A DNA stretch of 64,000 nucleotides from Strigamia acuminata. Lineage: Eukaryota > Arthropoda > Chilopoda > Geophilomorpha > Linotaeniidae. Under the pieces are notes generated by a model. It had not been told where the DNA came from. It did no database searches and worked only from the letters and a program-made list of their open reading frames with translations. This document shows, one piece after another, positions 31,369-42,300 of the stretch. Numbering within the stretch: the first letter of the stretch is position 1; each line of letters begins with the position of its first letter. Location: the NCBI GenBank assembly GCA_949358305.1, contig OX442322.1, positions 3,596,001 to 3,660,000 of the forward strand, read 5' to 3'. The translations under genes were made by a program, and so were the position numbers.

Positions 31369-34300
31369 TTAGTTCTTCCCCACGACTTTGCCGTCCCGAA
31401 TGAACGGATTATTGCTTCGTCGTGGTCGAAGGTTGATTTTCGACGTGCTCGTAGATCGTGACTCTACTTGCTCGTTCATCTCCGATGTGTTGGCATTTTT
31501 CTCATTACTAATTTTTTTATTTTCCATTTCAGAAGTACTTTCTTCTGCTTCCTCCCTCTCCGAAATTGCTTGCTCCGGCTGTGCTGGAGCCTCGTCGGCC
31601 GGAGATTCGGCGTCGAAGAATTCATCCTCGTCCTCCGCTATATTTTCAGCTTCATTTGTTTTTTGGAACGTGTCGACCACGGTGCCCCCTTGGCCGCTGT
31701 GTGTCTGACCTTCCAGCCAGATTTCTTGGGGAAACTCTGGCAGGTATGGCCTTAAATCTCGGCCATGTATCGACTGAAAATTTTTGTTGTCCTCTAAGCG
31801 GCGTAGTTGGTATGCGTTGCCGCCGTGTTCGGCCACAATTACATAGAGACCGTCCCTTTTGTCGGCTAAACCGGCGGCGATGCCCCTCGCTGCGTTGGAC
31901 AACGTGTGTGCCTCCTTCCACACTAGATCATTCACTTTAAAGTTCGCGAAAGCGAGATCGCCTTCTTTATCTGCGATTCTCTCTCTCATGTTGAAAATAT
32001 GCGCCATCATATGCTGGTATGTGTCGGATATAGTCTGTTCCAACCGGCATACGTACTCATGTGGGCTCGATGGGTCTAATACGTTAACAGCTTCGGCAAC
32101 GCGTGGGTCCCATGGCATCCTTAATTCGCGGGCGAAGTTGAGGTACGCCGGTGAGAATTCGCGTGTTCGTGACACGGTTGAGCGAATGCTGATAGCGATT
32201 TCTCGCAGGTATTCGTCCCATCGATTGTGAATATCGGTGAATACTGTCAGCGCATATTTTATGTCTTTATTTAATCTCTCGACTGGATTTGTCTGAGGAT
32301 TATATGTGGAGGTGTTCGATGCATCCATTTTAAATTTTCTACAGAAGTCCTTATATATTCTCGATCGGAATTGGGGGCCGTTATCCGAAATGAGTTTTCT
32401 GGGAAACCCAAATCGCATTGCCACGTCGTAAAGGCACTCGACTATGTTTTCAGCCGAGGGCTTCACGAGGGCGTACAGCTCCGGCCATCGGGTGGCCACA
32501 TCCATAATTACGAGAATATACATGTTCTTGTTTCCCGTTGTGGGCTTGGGGCCCATCAAGTCTATGCTTAGGCAGTCAAACGGTGCGTAGGGTCCGAGAG
32601 ACATGGCGTTTCTGGCTACTTTATCTCGCGGTCTGCACGCTTGGCACCGGGGGCAGTGTCGGATAAATTTCGTTATCTTTTGCCGCGCGCCCGGCCAGAA
32701 GAAAAGTTGCTTTACTCGATAAAGGGTTCTCGCTATGCCGGAATGGCTGGCGAGCGGGTGTCCGTGCATCAGCCACAACAGTCGGGTGTGCAGTGATGCC
32801 GGTACGACCACTTTCACCGAGTTTCCCGCTCCACTGAGGTCATCTTGAAATGTCGGGTGGTATTTTACCAGGAGTTCATCATCTATGAGGTAGCTTGTTG
32901 CTTCTTTGACGAACTGTTTCCGGCGGTGTGGGTTTGTCATCCCTTCCGGAAATTCGCCGTTCAGCAAATATTGCGTTATAATTTGACATTTTGTGTCTGC
33001 TGCCTGGTGTTCGACGAACTCACGTCTCGTGGGTGGAGCGTATTGTGTTTTTTCTTCAATTTTTGCTGTGAAGGCGCGTAGTAGTGTTTTGTGGGTTTCT
33101 CCGGGGGGCGGAGATTGAATTTCGGATGCTGAATCGTTCGTCCCAGCTGGCTGGTATGTTCGAGTCCAAAAACCACAAAACGTTCTATCTTCGGGCTCCA
33201 TCACTGGTAGCTCGTTCGCCTTCCGCAAACGCCATATTCTCCGTGGAGTCGGGCAGTACAAGAGGTGGGTGTCGTCCTCGCCGTCGTCGTCTGGTCCTTG
33301 GGGGTCAGAGGCTGGGGCTCTCGAGAGGGCGTCGGCCACATGATTGTACTTCCCGGGGCGGTACGTAATTGTTATATCGCACGCCATTAACTCCAGTTGC
33401 CATCGTGCGAGTCGGCCGGAGGGTTCCTTGAGCTTCATCAACCAGCTTAGTGCCTGGTGATCTGTCTGAACCTCGAAGTTCGTGTACTCCAGATAGTCGC
33501 GAAATTTCCGAACTGCCCAAATTACGGCTAGGCATTCTAGTTCCGTTGCCGTGTAATTTTTCTCCGCGCCCTGTATTTTTCTGCTTATAAACATACAGGG
33601 TACTTCTTGCGAGATTCCGTTGTACACGTGGGTCTGCAGAAGGGCTGCACCCAGTCCGATTTTACTCGCGTCGGTGTGCAACACGAACGGTCGGTTTAGG
33701 TCCGGCAATGGCATCTTTTCGACGTCAGCCAGCATTTGCTTGATAGTGCTAAATGCGGCCTCGCACTGGACCGTCCACTCAAACTCTTTATCTGTTCGTA
33801 AGAGATCCGTTATAGGCGCGGCCACTTCAGCCAGACCAGAGAGTAGTCGGCCGAAGAAATTGACCATGCCCATGAATCTCTGGACACCTTTTATATCTTC
33901 GGGGGCGGGGAATCCGTTTATTGCTTTGACTTTTTCGGGGTCAATCGCGATTCCCTCGACTCCTATTTGATATCCTAGGAAGGCAAGCTCTTTCCTGCAA
34001 AACTTGCTCTTCCCTGGATGGATGTGGAGTCCCGCCTTGGCTAGGCGAGAGACCACTCTATCGATGTGGTCTATATGCTCTTCGAATGTGTCCGACGTTA
34101 TTATGATGTCGTCGAGATACGCCCACACGAAGTCGTGCAGCATATCTCCCAACACGCTTTCGATCAATTTCTGGAACGTGCTCGGGGCGTTTACAAGCCC
34201 GAACGGCATCACGTTGAACATTAATCTTCCTATCGGGGAGTAGAAAGCCGTTTTCAGTTTGTCTTCGGGTTTTAGCTCCACTTGCCAATACCCCTTTGAC

Positions 34301-35400
34301 AGGTCCATGGTGGTTACCCACTTGAACGGGCTCAGTTCCCGGAGGATCGAGTCTATAGACGGCATCTGAATCGGGTCTATAACCGTTATCGCGTTCAGGG
34401 GGCGATAATCAATGCATAGTCGAGGTTCCGAGCCTGGACGCATCACCAGGACGATCCGCATGGCGTATTCGCCCAGGGCTTGCGTTACTATGCCCTTGTC
34501 GAGCATGTCTTGGCACATTTGCGTCACAATGTCTCTTTTCTGGGGGTTCATCCCCTTGTAAGGCACTCGAATCGGCTTGTCTGTGGTTAAGACTATTTCG
34601 TGGGTTGCTTCCGTCGTTCGACCAGGTGTCTTGGTCAGAATTCTTTCATGTTTTCGAAGCACTCGCCTTAGTAGTGATGCCTCGTTAACACGCAGTGCTG
34701 CCTCCTCGACCAGTGTGTCCACGACGTTACTCCTCTGTAATTCCAGAGTGAAGGCTGCGAAATCGTAATCTTGGACGAATTTTCGCAATCCTCTTCCGTA
34801 TTCCTCTTTGTCCTTGGCTTCGTCCAGTAATTTTTGGGGAACTACGGGGACTGGCCGTTCTCCCTCGGGACTTATCCAGTTCCATGAACGGGTTATCGGG
34901 TTTGGCTGAATTTTCAGTTTTGCCATGATATCCATCCCTAGGAGGAATACTTTGTCGTGGGATGGCAAGACTATGAAGGGGTGGGACAGGTTCCCCCCCT
35001 TCCAGTCGATCATGATGCGAACTACGCCCTTCGGCTTGACGTAGCCGTTGGCGGTGAGCAATTCTACGTTCGCGTTCACTTGTGCCACTTTTTTTTCAAT
35101 ATCCAAGTCCTTTACTATATCTTCGGATATGAATGAACGATCTGCTCCTGAATCCAGCAGACCGAACAATTTTTGGTTTTCTATCTCCACTGGCAGCATA
35201 CACAGAGTTTCGCAATGTGCTTTCGTGACATTGCAGTGAAATACGCGTAATGTCTGGGGCTCAACCTCCAGATTGAACGGAAGGTCCGTCCAATCTATGT
35301 CGACATCCGGTTTCGTTCTCACTTGCATACTCGTTAACGTCACTTTTTCCTCTTTCTTCGGAACGGTCTGTATGCGGTCTTTGATCTGCGCCTCTGCCAA
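31369..35400 (-). CDS. pol: Gypsy-B Pol polyprotein (PR-RT-RH-IN)
   Basis: About 1343 residues from 35400, where the first codon is TTG rather than ATG. The frame is open upstream to the slippery site at 35499-35505, so translation as a Gag-Pol frameshift product fits best. Motifs in order: protease LLDSGADRSFISEDIV, RT LCIDYRPLNAI and YLDD, RNase H FVLHTDASKIGLGAALLQ and TDHQALSWL, integrase zinc finger (HPLASHSG, CPRCQAC), D,D,E core (LSIDLMGP; LISDNGPQF; NPVERLNKDIK), and a GPY/F-like DGLYVIVAEHGGNAYQL. The C-terminal tail is acidic. Confidence 0.95.
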   Translation of the reverse strand: MAEAQIKDRIQTVPKKEEKVTLTSMQVRTKPDVDIDWTDLPFNLEVEPQTLRVFHCNVTKAHCETLCMLPVEIENQKLFGLLDSGADRSFISEDIVKDLDIEKKVAQVNANVELLTANGYVKPKGVVRIMIDWKGGNLSHPFIVLPSHDKVFLLGMDIMAKLKIQPNPITRSWNWISPEGERPVPVVPQKLLDEAKDKEEYGRGLRKFVQDYDFAAFTLELQRSNVVDTLVEEAALRVNEASLLRRVLRKHERILTKTPGRTTEATHEIVLTTDKPIRVPYKGMNPQKRDIVTQMCQDMLDKGIVTQALGEYAMRIVLVMRPGSEPRLCIDYRPLNAITVIDPIQMPSIDSILRELSPFKWVTTMDLSKGYWQVELKPEDKLKTAFYSPIGRLMFNVMPFGLVNAPSTFQKLIESVLGDMLHDFVWAYLDDIIITSDTFEEHIDHIDRVVSRLAKAGLHIHPGKSKFCRKELAFLGYQIGVEGIAIDPEKVKAINGFPAPEDIKGVQRFMGMVNFFGRLLSGLAEVAAPITDLLRTDKEFEWTVQCEAAFSTIKQMLADVEKMPLPDLNRPFVLHTDASKIGLGAALLQTHVYNGISQEVPCMFISRKIQGAEKNYTATELECLAVIWAVRKFRDYLEYTNFEVQTDHQALSWLMKLKEPSGRLARWQLELMACDITITYRPGKYNHVADALSRAPASDPQGPDDDGEDDTHLLYCPTPRRIWRLRKANELPVMEPEDRTFCGFWTRTYQPAGTNDSASEIQSPPPGETHKTLLRAFTAKIEEKTQYAPPTRREFVEHQAADTKCQIITQYLLNGEFPEGMTNPHRRKQFVKEATSYLIDDELLVKYHPTFQDDLSGAGNSVKVVVPASLHTRLLWLMHGHPLASHSGIARTLYRVKQLFFWPGARQKITKFIRHCPRCQACRPRDKVARNAMSLGPYAPFDCLSIDLMGPKPTTGNKNMYILVIMDVATRWPELYALVKPSAENIVECLYDVAMRFGFPRKLISDNGPQFRSRIYKDFCRKFKMDASNTSTYNPQTNPVERLNKDIKYALTVFTDIHNRWDEYLREIAISIRSTVSRTREFSPAYLNFARELRMPWDPRVAEAVNVLDPSSPHEYVCRLEQTISDTYQHMMAHIFNMRERIADKEGDLAFANFKVNDLVWKEAHTLSNAARGIAAGLADKRDGLYVIVAEHGGNAYQLRRLEDNKNFQSIHGRDLRPYLPEFPQEIWLEGQTHSGQGGTVVDTFQKTNEAENIAEDEDEFFDAESPADEAPAQPEQAISEREEAEESTSEMENKKISNEKNANTSEMNEQVESRSTSTSKINLRPRRSNNPFIRDGKVVGKN

Positions 35401-35453
35401 GGCATGACCTGCGGGTCCAGTGTGATATTTCTTCTTTTTAATTTCCGCGGCTG

Positions 35454-35505
35454 GCGCAGACGAAGCTGAATTTATTTCGGCGACGCCTGCGCTTGGGAGT
35501 TTTTT
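35454..35505 (-). promoter_or_regulatory. Gypsy-B -1 frameshift signal
   Basis: In phase with gag: A AAA AAC at 35505-35499 (minus strand), 6-nt spacer, GCGCAG (35492-35487), 27 nt, CTGCGC (35459-35454). From the heptamer the -1 frame is open through to pol, and pol has no ATG of its own at the overlap. Gypsy-A has the same geometry. Confidence 0.87.
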
Positions 35506-38500
35506 GCCAGATTAGTATTTAACTCCATCATCATTTTCATCAAGGTTTGCATGATGCCTTTTTCTTTGACGGTTTTTTCGCATTTGTCTGAATAGTGACC
35601 GTATTCTCCGCAGCTGTAACATTTGATGTTACTTTTGTCCCCTGTGGGAGTGAATCCCGGTTTTTTAGGGACGAAGGGCGTCGGGAATCGTCGTTTTCCT
35701 CCCAATGCCCCTCTCGCTTTTGTTGCTTGCACGTGTGCTCTGAATTGTGCGATTGCCAAGGCCCGGTGCGCGTGGTGCAAATAGGGACCTTGATCGTCGC
35801 ATCCCGTCGACAAGTGTTCGAGGTGCCCATTTAGGGCTTCCTCGTCGCTCGATGCTGGCTCCTCTTCTTTAGCCGTGGCGAGAGGTGTTGTCTCTTCGAC
35901 TTTCTCCATCTGGGTGGAGTCCGTCGAGGTCACCTGCATCGCTGTCGCTGCCGGTGCTTTCTTTGGGGCAGCTATCGGGTTAGCTGGAAGAATACTGCCT
36001 GCTTTAGGCATCAGCATTCGTCCGAAGGATGCTTCGGTGAGACTCATTATGCCGCTCAAATATTCACTTGGCCTCATTAATTTCTCTGAGGTCCTGTGAC
36101 GTTCGGCGCTCGTCTGCAACCGTTTCTCGTGTGCGTCAGCTTCCTCCGGGGGCAGAGTGGCGTAATACCGCTGTTCTATTTCTAACGTGTTTGTTAGAAG
36201 ATAGTTACTGACATCTTGGTAATCGCCAGTGCGGGGTGCGCGCATGTCTAGCAGAATTCTTTGCGAGTGGGCCGATAATCCTCCGTAAAAGATCATCGTA
36301 AAACCAGCGGGGTTTATTTCGTACGGCGCTCTTGCAAACAGGAGTTTCGCTCGGGCGTCGTAGTCGGCTAATGTTTCTCCTGGGGCTTGTCGTAGACCAC
36401 GTAATTTGTTACTGATCTCGTCTGGAGTCTCGCCGTATCGGAGATCGAAACGGACGAGAAAATCGTCCCAGGTTGGGTTTTTCAGTCCCTGATACCATTC
36501 TCGAGCTGACCCCGTGGTTAGTTCCACTAGACCGTGGGTTAGCATGTCGGCGACGGTGGCTTTTGTCGCTTTCTTGATACGCATTACCTCGTCTAGGAAG
36601 CGGTCTCCGGCCTTCCACGAACCATCGAATCGTGTTTGTATGTAGTGTTGCCAACGGATGTTACCCGTGGCTTCGCCGCTTGGTTCGTTTCGTACGCCAT
36701 ATTTGCGCTTAACCCTCTCTCCAGCGCGATTATGTTCGTCGCCTGGATGGCCTAGATCGATTCCTTCTCTTCTGAAAGAGTTCAGCAGGGCTCGGCCTAG
36801 CTCAGACATTGTGTAATGTCGGCCAGATGAGTCCTGAAAGTTCCCTTCCTCCGAACGAGGGTTGGAGCTCCGGGAAGAGCGGTCTGAAGCATTCGGCCGG
36901 TTCGACCGGTGCCCATCGCTGCCTTCTTGACTCCTCCCTGTAGACGGTCGACTCGGATGGTCGTCGTCCGACGAATCGGAGGGCTCGGAGGGATCTCCTT
37001 GGGGGTGAAACCTCGGCCCTCTCGGTGGGGTCTCTCCGCCAGCCTTCTTCTGTTTCGAGCCTCCGGATGGCGGCGGCTCCCCTCCGTCGTTGTTCTCGTA
37101 AAAAGAATGCCATCTGTTTTCCTCGCTTTCGGGGCGTTCCCGATTTTTATTTGCGTTTTTCTTTTCGAGTAACGCGTCGATGGCTGCTCCCGTCTCGGAT
37201 CTTTTTGAGGGGTGACGGTCCTTTGTTTTTGGGATCGACTCGTCTCTCTTCTGAGATTTCCCCCTTTTCGCCGTTTTTGCCGGCTTTGTTGCACCTTCTC
37301 CTGTGTCGGTATCAGAGCCGCTGGGAGGTTCTGATTTCCGTTTCAGGTTTTCTTCAATTTTCTTCCTGTCCGAGTCGTCTTGTTCGTACTCTTTTTGGAA
37401 CTTTTCTGTTTCTTTTTCCCAGTTTTCGGCTTCCCATCTTTTTTGCTCGTCTATTATGGCTTGCTTCTTCGCTTTGTACTCTTCGGTCCATCGGTCTCGT
37501 TCCCACTCTTCTTTCTCTTTCAGAAACTGTTCTTTTTCTTTTCTGGCTTCCTCTTCTCTCAACCTCTCGCGATGTTGTTCTTCCCATTTCTGATGTTGTA
37601 GAATGGCTTCTTGTCGCAACATTTTTAGCTTTTCTGCTTTTCTTTGAGCTACGAGCGCTTGAAATTGGTCCTCGTACTCTTGAGCTTCTCGATGTCGCCC
37701 TTCTACTGTCGCGTTCCATTCTTTTCGAATTTTAGCTTCTCGTTCTTCCCTCATTTTTTGGACTAGTTTCTCTGTTCTCTCGGTGGTTCTTCTCTCGCGT
37801 TGCTCCCTTTCTTCCTCTTCCTTCCAGAGTTCTCGCCGCTCTGCGCTCAGTCTTCGTTGGCGATTAGTCGCTTCTTGTCTGGCTTCTTCGCGGGCCTTCT
37901 CTCTGGATTCGTGAAGTGCTCGGTTGGGGTCTGGCGCGAAACCTCCGGTGTCACTGGGCGTTACCTGGGGCATGGGCGTCTCCGCTGCTGGTCTTGCGAC
38001 CGGCGTCGGGGCTTGTGCCGCGCAGATAGCGTCCGTGAGTAGAGTAATCGATTCCCAGACTGATGTTCCTACTGGGATGTCTATCATCGCTTTTAGTTGG
38101 GCAGCTTGCTGCGTCAACCACATTAGGTGAGCTACTTCGAAGGAAACAACTGCAGGACTCGCCGTAACTCGGGGGGTTATCGGAGTCCCGCCGTCGTTTT
38201 TTCGTGGGGTTTGCTCTACGGACGTCTGAGCCGTTGGTGGCGATGGGTTTGTGCCGATCGTGACCGTTTTTTTCGGAGCTTCATTCGTCTCCTCGGTCAT
38301 CAATATCGATACTCGTCCTGGTGATACGTCGCGAATTTCTTCTCGATTTTCTATGGCTTCCGGATCGGTATCTTCGAAGGGTTGCATATTCAAGGGAACC
38401 CGCTCTCGCTCTGGCCCGTCTAGGGCCGCGAGCGATGCAGCTTGCTCCTCTTTCTGCGCCTTCGCTCTCCTTTTATTCGCTCGGGCTTTCGCCTTTGCGG

Positions 38501-38518
38501 ACATTTCAGGGACGGGAC
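35472..38518 (-). CDS. gag: Gypsy-B Gag, main part (part 2 of 2)
   Basis: Continues in phase from 45668 once Copia-B and one CATCC duplication are removed; the joined frame is 1047 codons including stop. An ATG at 38504 could serve as an alternative start. The N-terminal half is Glu/Arg/Lys-rich and likely coiled coil (many EEREQRERR-type stretches). It is followed by a capsid-like region (HYIQTRFDGSWKAGDRFLDE, EWYQGLKNPTWDDFLVRFD), a CCHC knuckle CYSCGEYGHYSDKC, and a tail with LAKNSQAQASPK that overlaps the frameshift signal. Confidence 0.92.
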
Positions 38519-38523
38519 CATCC

Positions 38524-39096
38524 TGTAGCAGAGGACGAAAAACTAGCACGAATTATCGTGCAAACAAAGGCAAAACGGCGAGACACGAAACGGTAATGGC
38601 GGCGACCGACCCGGGCGCGTGTTACCGTAACTGGCGGCGACGTCTGCACGACGCGCACAAATACGGCGATAGAAAACGCCGTAACAACTGTATGCACTTA
38701 TAGTAGGCGTGCAAAAAGACTAAATACTTAAAATAATATAAAAGTTTAATTGGGAAAACATAACTTACACATTGAATCCATTTCTGGATGAGGAGTACAA
38801 ATGCGACCGTGTGTCGCCATGTTGGAAAAACAAGTAAACAAGTGTACGCCAACTAGTGGCGGAATAACACATTACTAGTATCAAATATGATAAAGGATGC
38901 ATTGTGCTCAATGCTAAACAATAAATAAGCAAGTGCATTATGCCAAAGGCACAACTAGATAATAAAACCCCGCAAAACGTGACTAAATGAAAGAATACAT
39001 CGAGATATAATAATTAGATGGTCAAATATCTGAAGATATAAATGGACAATAATATCATAACCCATATTATAGCAAATGGTGCATTGCACACCAACA
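38524..39096 (-). repeat. Copia-B 3' LTR
   Basis: 573 bp. In element sense it runs from TGTTGG to GCTACA. It reads identical to 45095-45667. It carries CCAACATGGCG followed by a CACAC hairpin region near 38803-38825. Confidence 0.96.
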
Positions 39097-39342
39097 AATC
39101 CCCCCATGCTATAAAATGGGTTTTACAAATCAATGAATAAATAAAACAGAACACGGGAATTTCGGTGTCTGGTAAGAAAGGTAAACAATAAATTTCGGAA
39201 TTATCGTGTCGGGTACTTTCGTTTACATCACTTAACTAAGCTCAGAATTCCCAATCTAACTACACGATAAAACCTCGAATCCGGTGAAAATAAATAAGAA
39301 ATGTCCGAAAAACTACGATTGAAAAACAAAAGTCATAATCGG
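39097..39342 (-). other. Copia-B 3' untranslated region with polypurine tract
   Basis: About 250 bases between the gag-pol stop and the LTR. On the minus strand the tract ATGGGGGGATT (39097-39107) abuts TGTTGG of the LTR. Confidence 0.7.
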
Positions 39343-42300
39343 TTACTGGCAGAAGATTCCCGAAGTAAGCTTCCGAAGTCGATCAGATGGTAGCCATTTT
39401 GTAAAAATGTCCGCTACGTTGTCTTCACCCGGGATTTTCCGTAATTCGAATACTTTTGCCACATACCACTCCCGCAACCAGTGATACTTCACACGAATGT
39501 GCTTGGTCTTCGCGTTTTCCACGTCGTTGGAGGTGAACTGGATGGACGCCAGCGCATCCGAATAGACGATGGGACGGGAAATGCGGTTCAAATGCGGGAG
39601 TTGCGAAAAGACGTGATCAAGCCAGTAGAGTTCCTTTACGCACTCGACGAGGGCGATGAACTCCGCTTCCATCGTCGAGCACGCAACCGAAGACTGTTTC
39701 TTACACGACCAACCGATGGGGACGTTTCCGATGTACGTGATGAATCCCCCGAAGCTGAGCGATGTTTCGGTGTCGGAGGCCCAAGAAGCGTCGGTAAATG
39801 CCCATAATTGGCTTGTCGTGCATCCGGACAATTCAATTGCCAAATCAGCCGTATTCGCGACGTATCGAAGAACTTGGAGGAGTGCGCGAATGTGGGTCTT
39901 GTTGAAACAATTGTTATACTGAGATAACGCGATGACGGAATAGAGAATGTCCGGACGGGTTCGAGAGGCGAGGAATAGAAGTGATCCAATTAATGACCGA
40001 TATGGGAAGTCGGAGAGATGTTCAGTGGATCCCTTCTTTAACGTCGTTCCAGGTGTAACGGGGACCTTGATCATTCTATCGGCAGCAACCTCGAACTTCT
40101 TGATGATTTTGTCGATATAAGATCGCTGAATGATGAACACCCTCCCCGCGGTTCTTATAAATTCGACACCAAGCAATCTGGAGATGGGTCCGAGGTTGAC
40201 GATTTCGAATTTCGATGATATCAGTCGAATAATTCGATCCAAGGTGCTGTCCGTCGAGTAGAATAGAACGATGTCGTCCACGTAGACCAGCATCACGGCC
40301 GATGTCCCGAATATATAAACGCAGTTACACGCTGGAAGTTTTCGAAATCCGAGTCCTCGCAGAGTTTCATCTAACTTCTCATACCACTGACGGCCAGATT
40401 GATGGAGACCGTACAGTGATTTAATGAGAAGCCAGACGTTATCGGGGTTCGAACAATGAGCGCCGGCTGGAATCCGCATGTAAACTCGATGCTCCAATTC
40501 TCCGTAAAGATACGCGCACTTTACGTCCAAGTGCGCGTCTTTCCACCCTTGTAGAATGACGAGTAGACAGAAGAAGAATCGGATGAGGACGAAGTTTACA
40601 ACCGGGCTGAAGACCTCGTCGTAGTCCACGCCGAGAGTCTGCCGAAAGCCTTGCGCGACTAATCGGGCGCGATAACGAGTAATTTGTCCGGAGGTGTCGG
40701 TTTTTAATTTGAACAACCATTTGCAACCGAGGATTGTCGTGTTCGGAGGCTTCGGAACTTCTTGGTAAACCTCCCGTTTCTTGAAGGTTCCCAATTCTTC
40801 GTCGATAGCTTCCTGCCACTTCGGGAACTTGACAGCCTCTGCGTACGACCCTGGTTCTCGACGGCAAAAATGGACCCGATGACGAAGTGCTGGAGCGACA
40901 GGTAACTGATGTTCCATGTTCCCGAAAAAGAATAAATCCTCGTCGTAAAGAATTCCTTCTTTATCACAATATGCCTGAATATCCGGTTTAGAACGTAAAC
41001 GAACGCCGGGTTTCGGGAAATAATAAACATCGATCTTGACTTGGCCTGGGACTTGGTCTTTGCGGAGATGTTCTTCTCGTCGCCAGTTGCTGAAAGGGTT
41101 ATTTCCACCCACAGAGCGCCATTTGTAAGATGTGGCGCCCGTTTCAACAAGAATGGGCTGCTCTGCAGTACGAGTCGGTGCGGAGCCCCTCCTGGCGGTC
41201 ACGAGCCTTGTTGGAGATCCCGGTGGCGTATTGGTCGGAGTGCCAGTCGGTGTAGTGCCAGTCGAAGTATCTGGACGCAATGTCGGTAATATTAAATCGG
41301 CCATTACATCGATTGGTGGCATCGCTTGCGCACCCAATACCGGAGATTGGCGACCAGGTGGAGGTGATTGAATGCCTGGCGGAGGTGAGCGTGGGGGTGC
41401 CGAATCGTCGGAGTCATAATCTGACGAGTCTAGATCGTCGGAGTCAGGACCTGTCGACCATGTCGAATATTGGATCGTGTCGTCAAATTTGACATGAGTC
41501 GGTGGCGTAGTAGATGCACGAGGTCTGGGTTGAAAAGACTCTTCGAATATCGGTTGGGAAGGGCGCTGAGAGCGACGATAAGACTGTCGTTCATCGATTT
41601 TCACGTGGATCGACTCCACGACTTTGTTGTCGACAGGGTTCCAAACTCGATATCCTCGAGTTCCCACCGCATAGCCGACCAAAAATCCTTCCCAAGCGCG
41701 AGGCGCCAACTTGTTGCGTCCCGGAGCAGTGTAATGGACCCAACATTTCGATCCGAGTCTACGGAGATGCCGAACGGATAGAGCACGCTGCCGCCATAGG
41801 ATATACGGCACTTCATTCTTAATACGGGAATGTGGGCAGCGGTTCTTGATGTAGGAAAAAGAAACGGCAATTTCTGCCCATAGTTCTTCGGGAAGTTTCG
41901 TCTCATCCAACGTCGCCCGCATGAAGTCGGCCATCGTCCTGTTAATGCGTTCGGCCGTGCCGTTCATCTGGGGGCTCGCTGGATTCGTGCGTTGTCCCTG
42001 AATTCCACTTTTACGTAGGTAATCCATAAACTCGTTCGACATAAACTCCCCGCCTTGATCAGTTCGAATGGCCTTAACCCGCGTGTCTGCGACGCGTTCG
42101 ATGCGAGAAACGAAATCCTTGAAGCATTCGAAAGTCTGAGATTTTTGAGCAAGCGGGAACATCCACGTGTAACGCGTTGCGTCGTCGATTATGGTGAAAA
42201 TGTAACGAGCACCGCCAAAAGAGTTGACTGGATGTGGTCCCCAAAGATCCATGTGGAGAAGGTCCAACGCTTTTGACGTCATCGGGTGTCCGTCGGGCTT

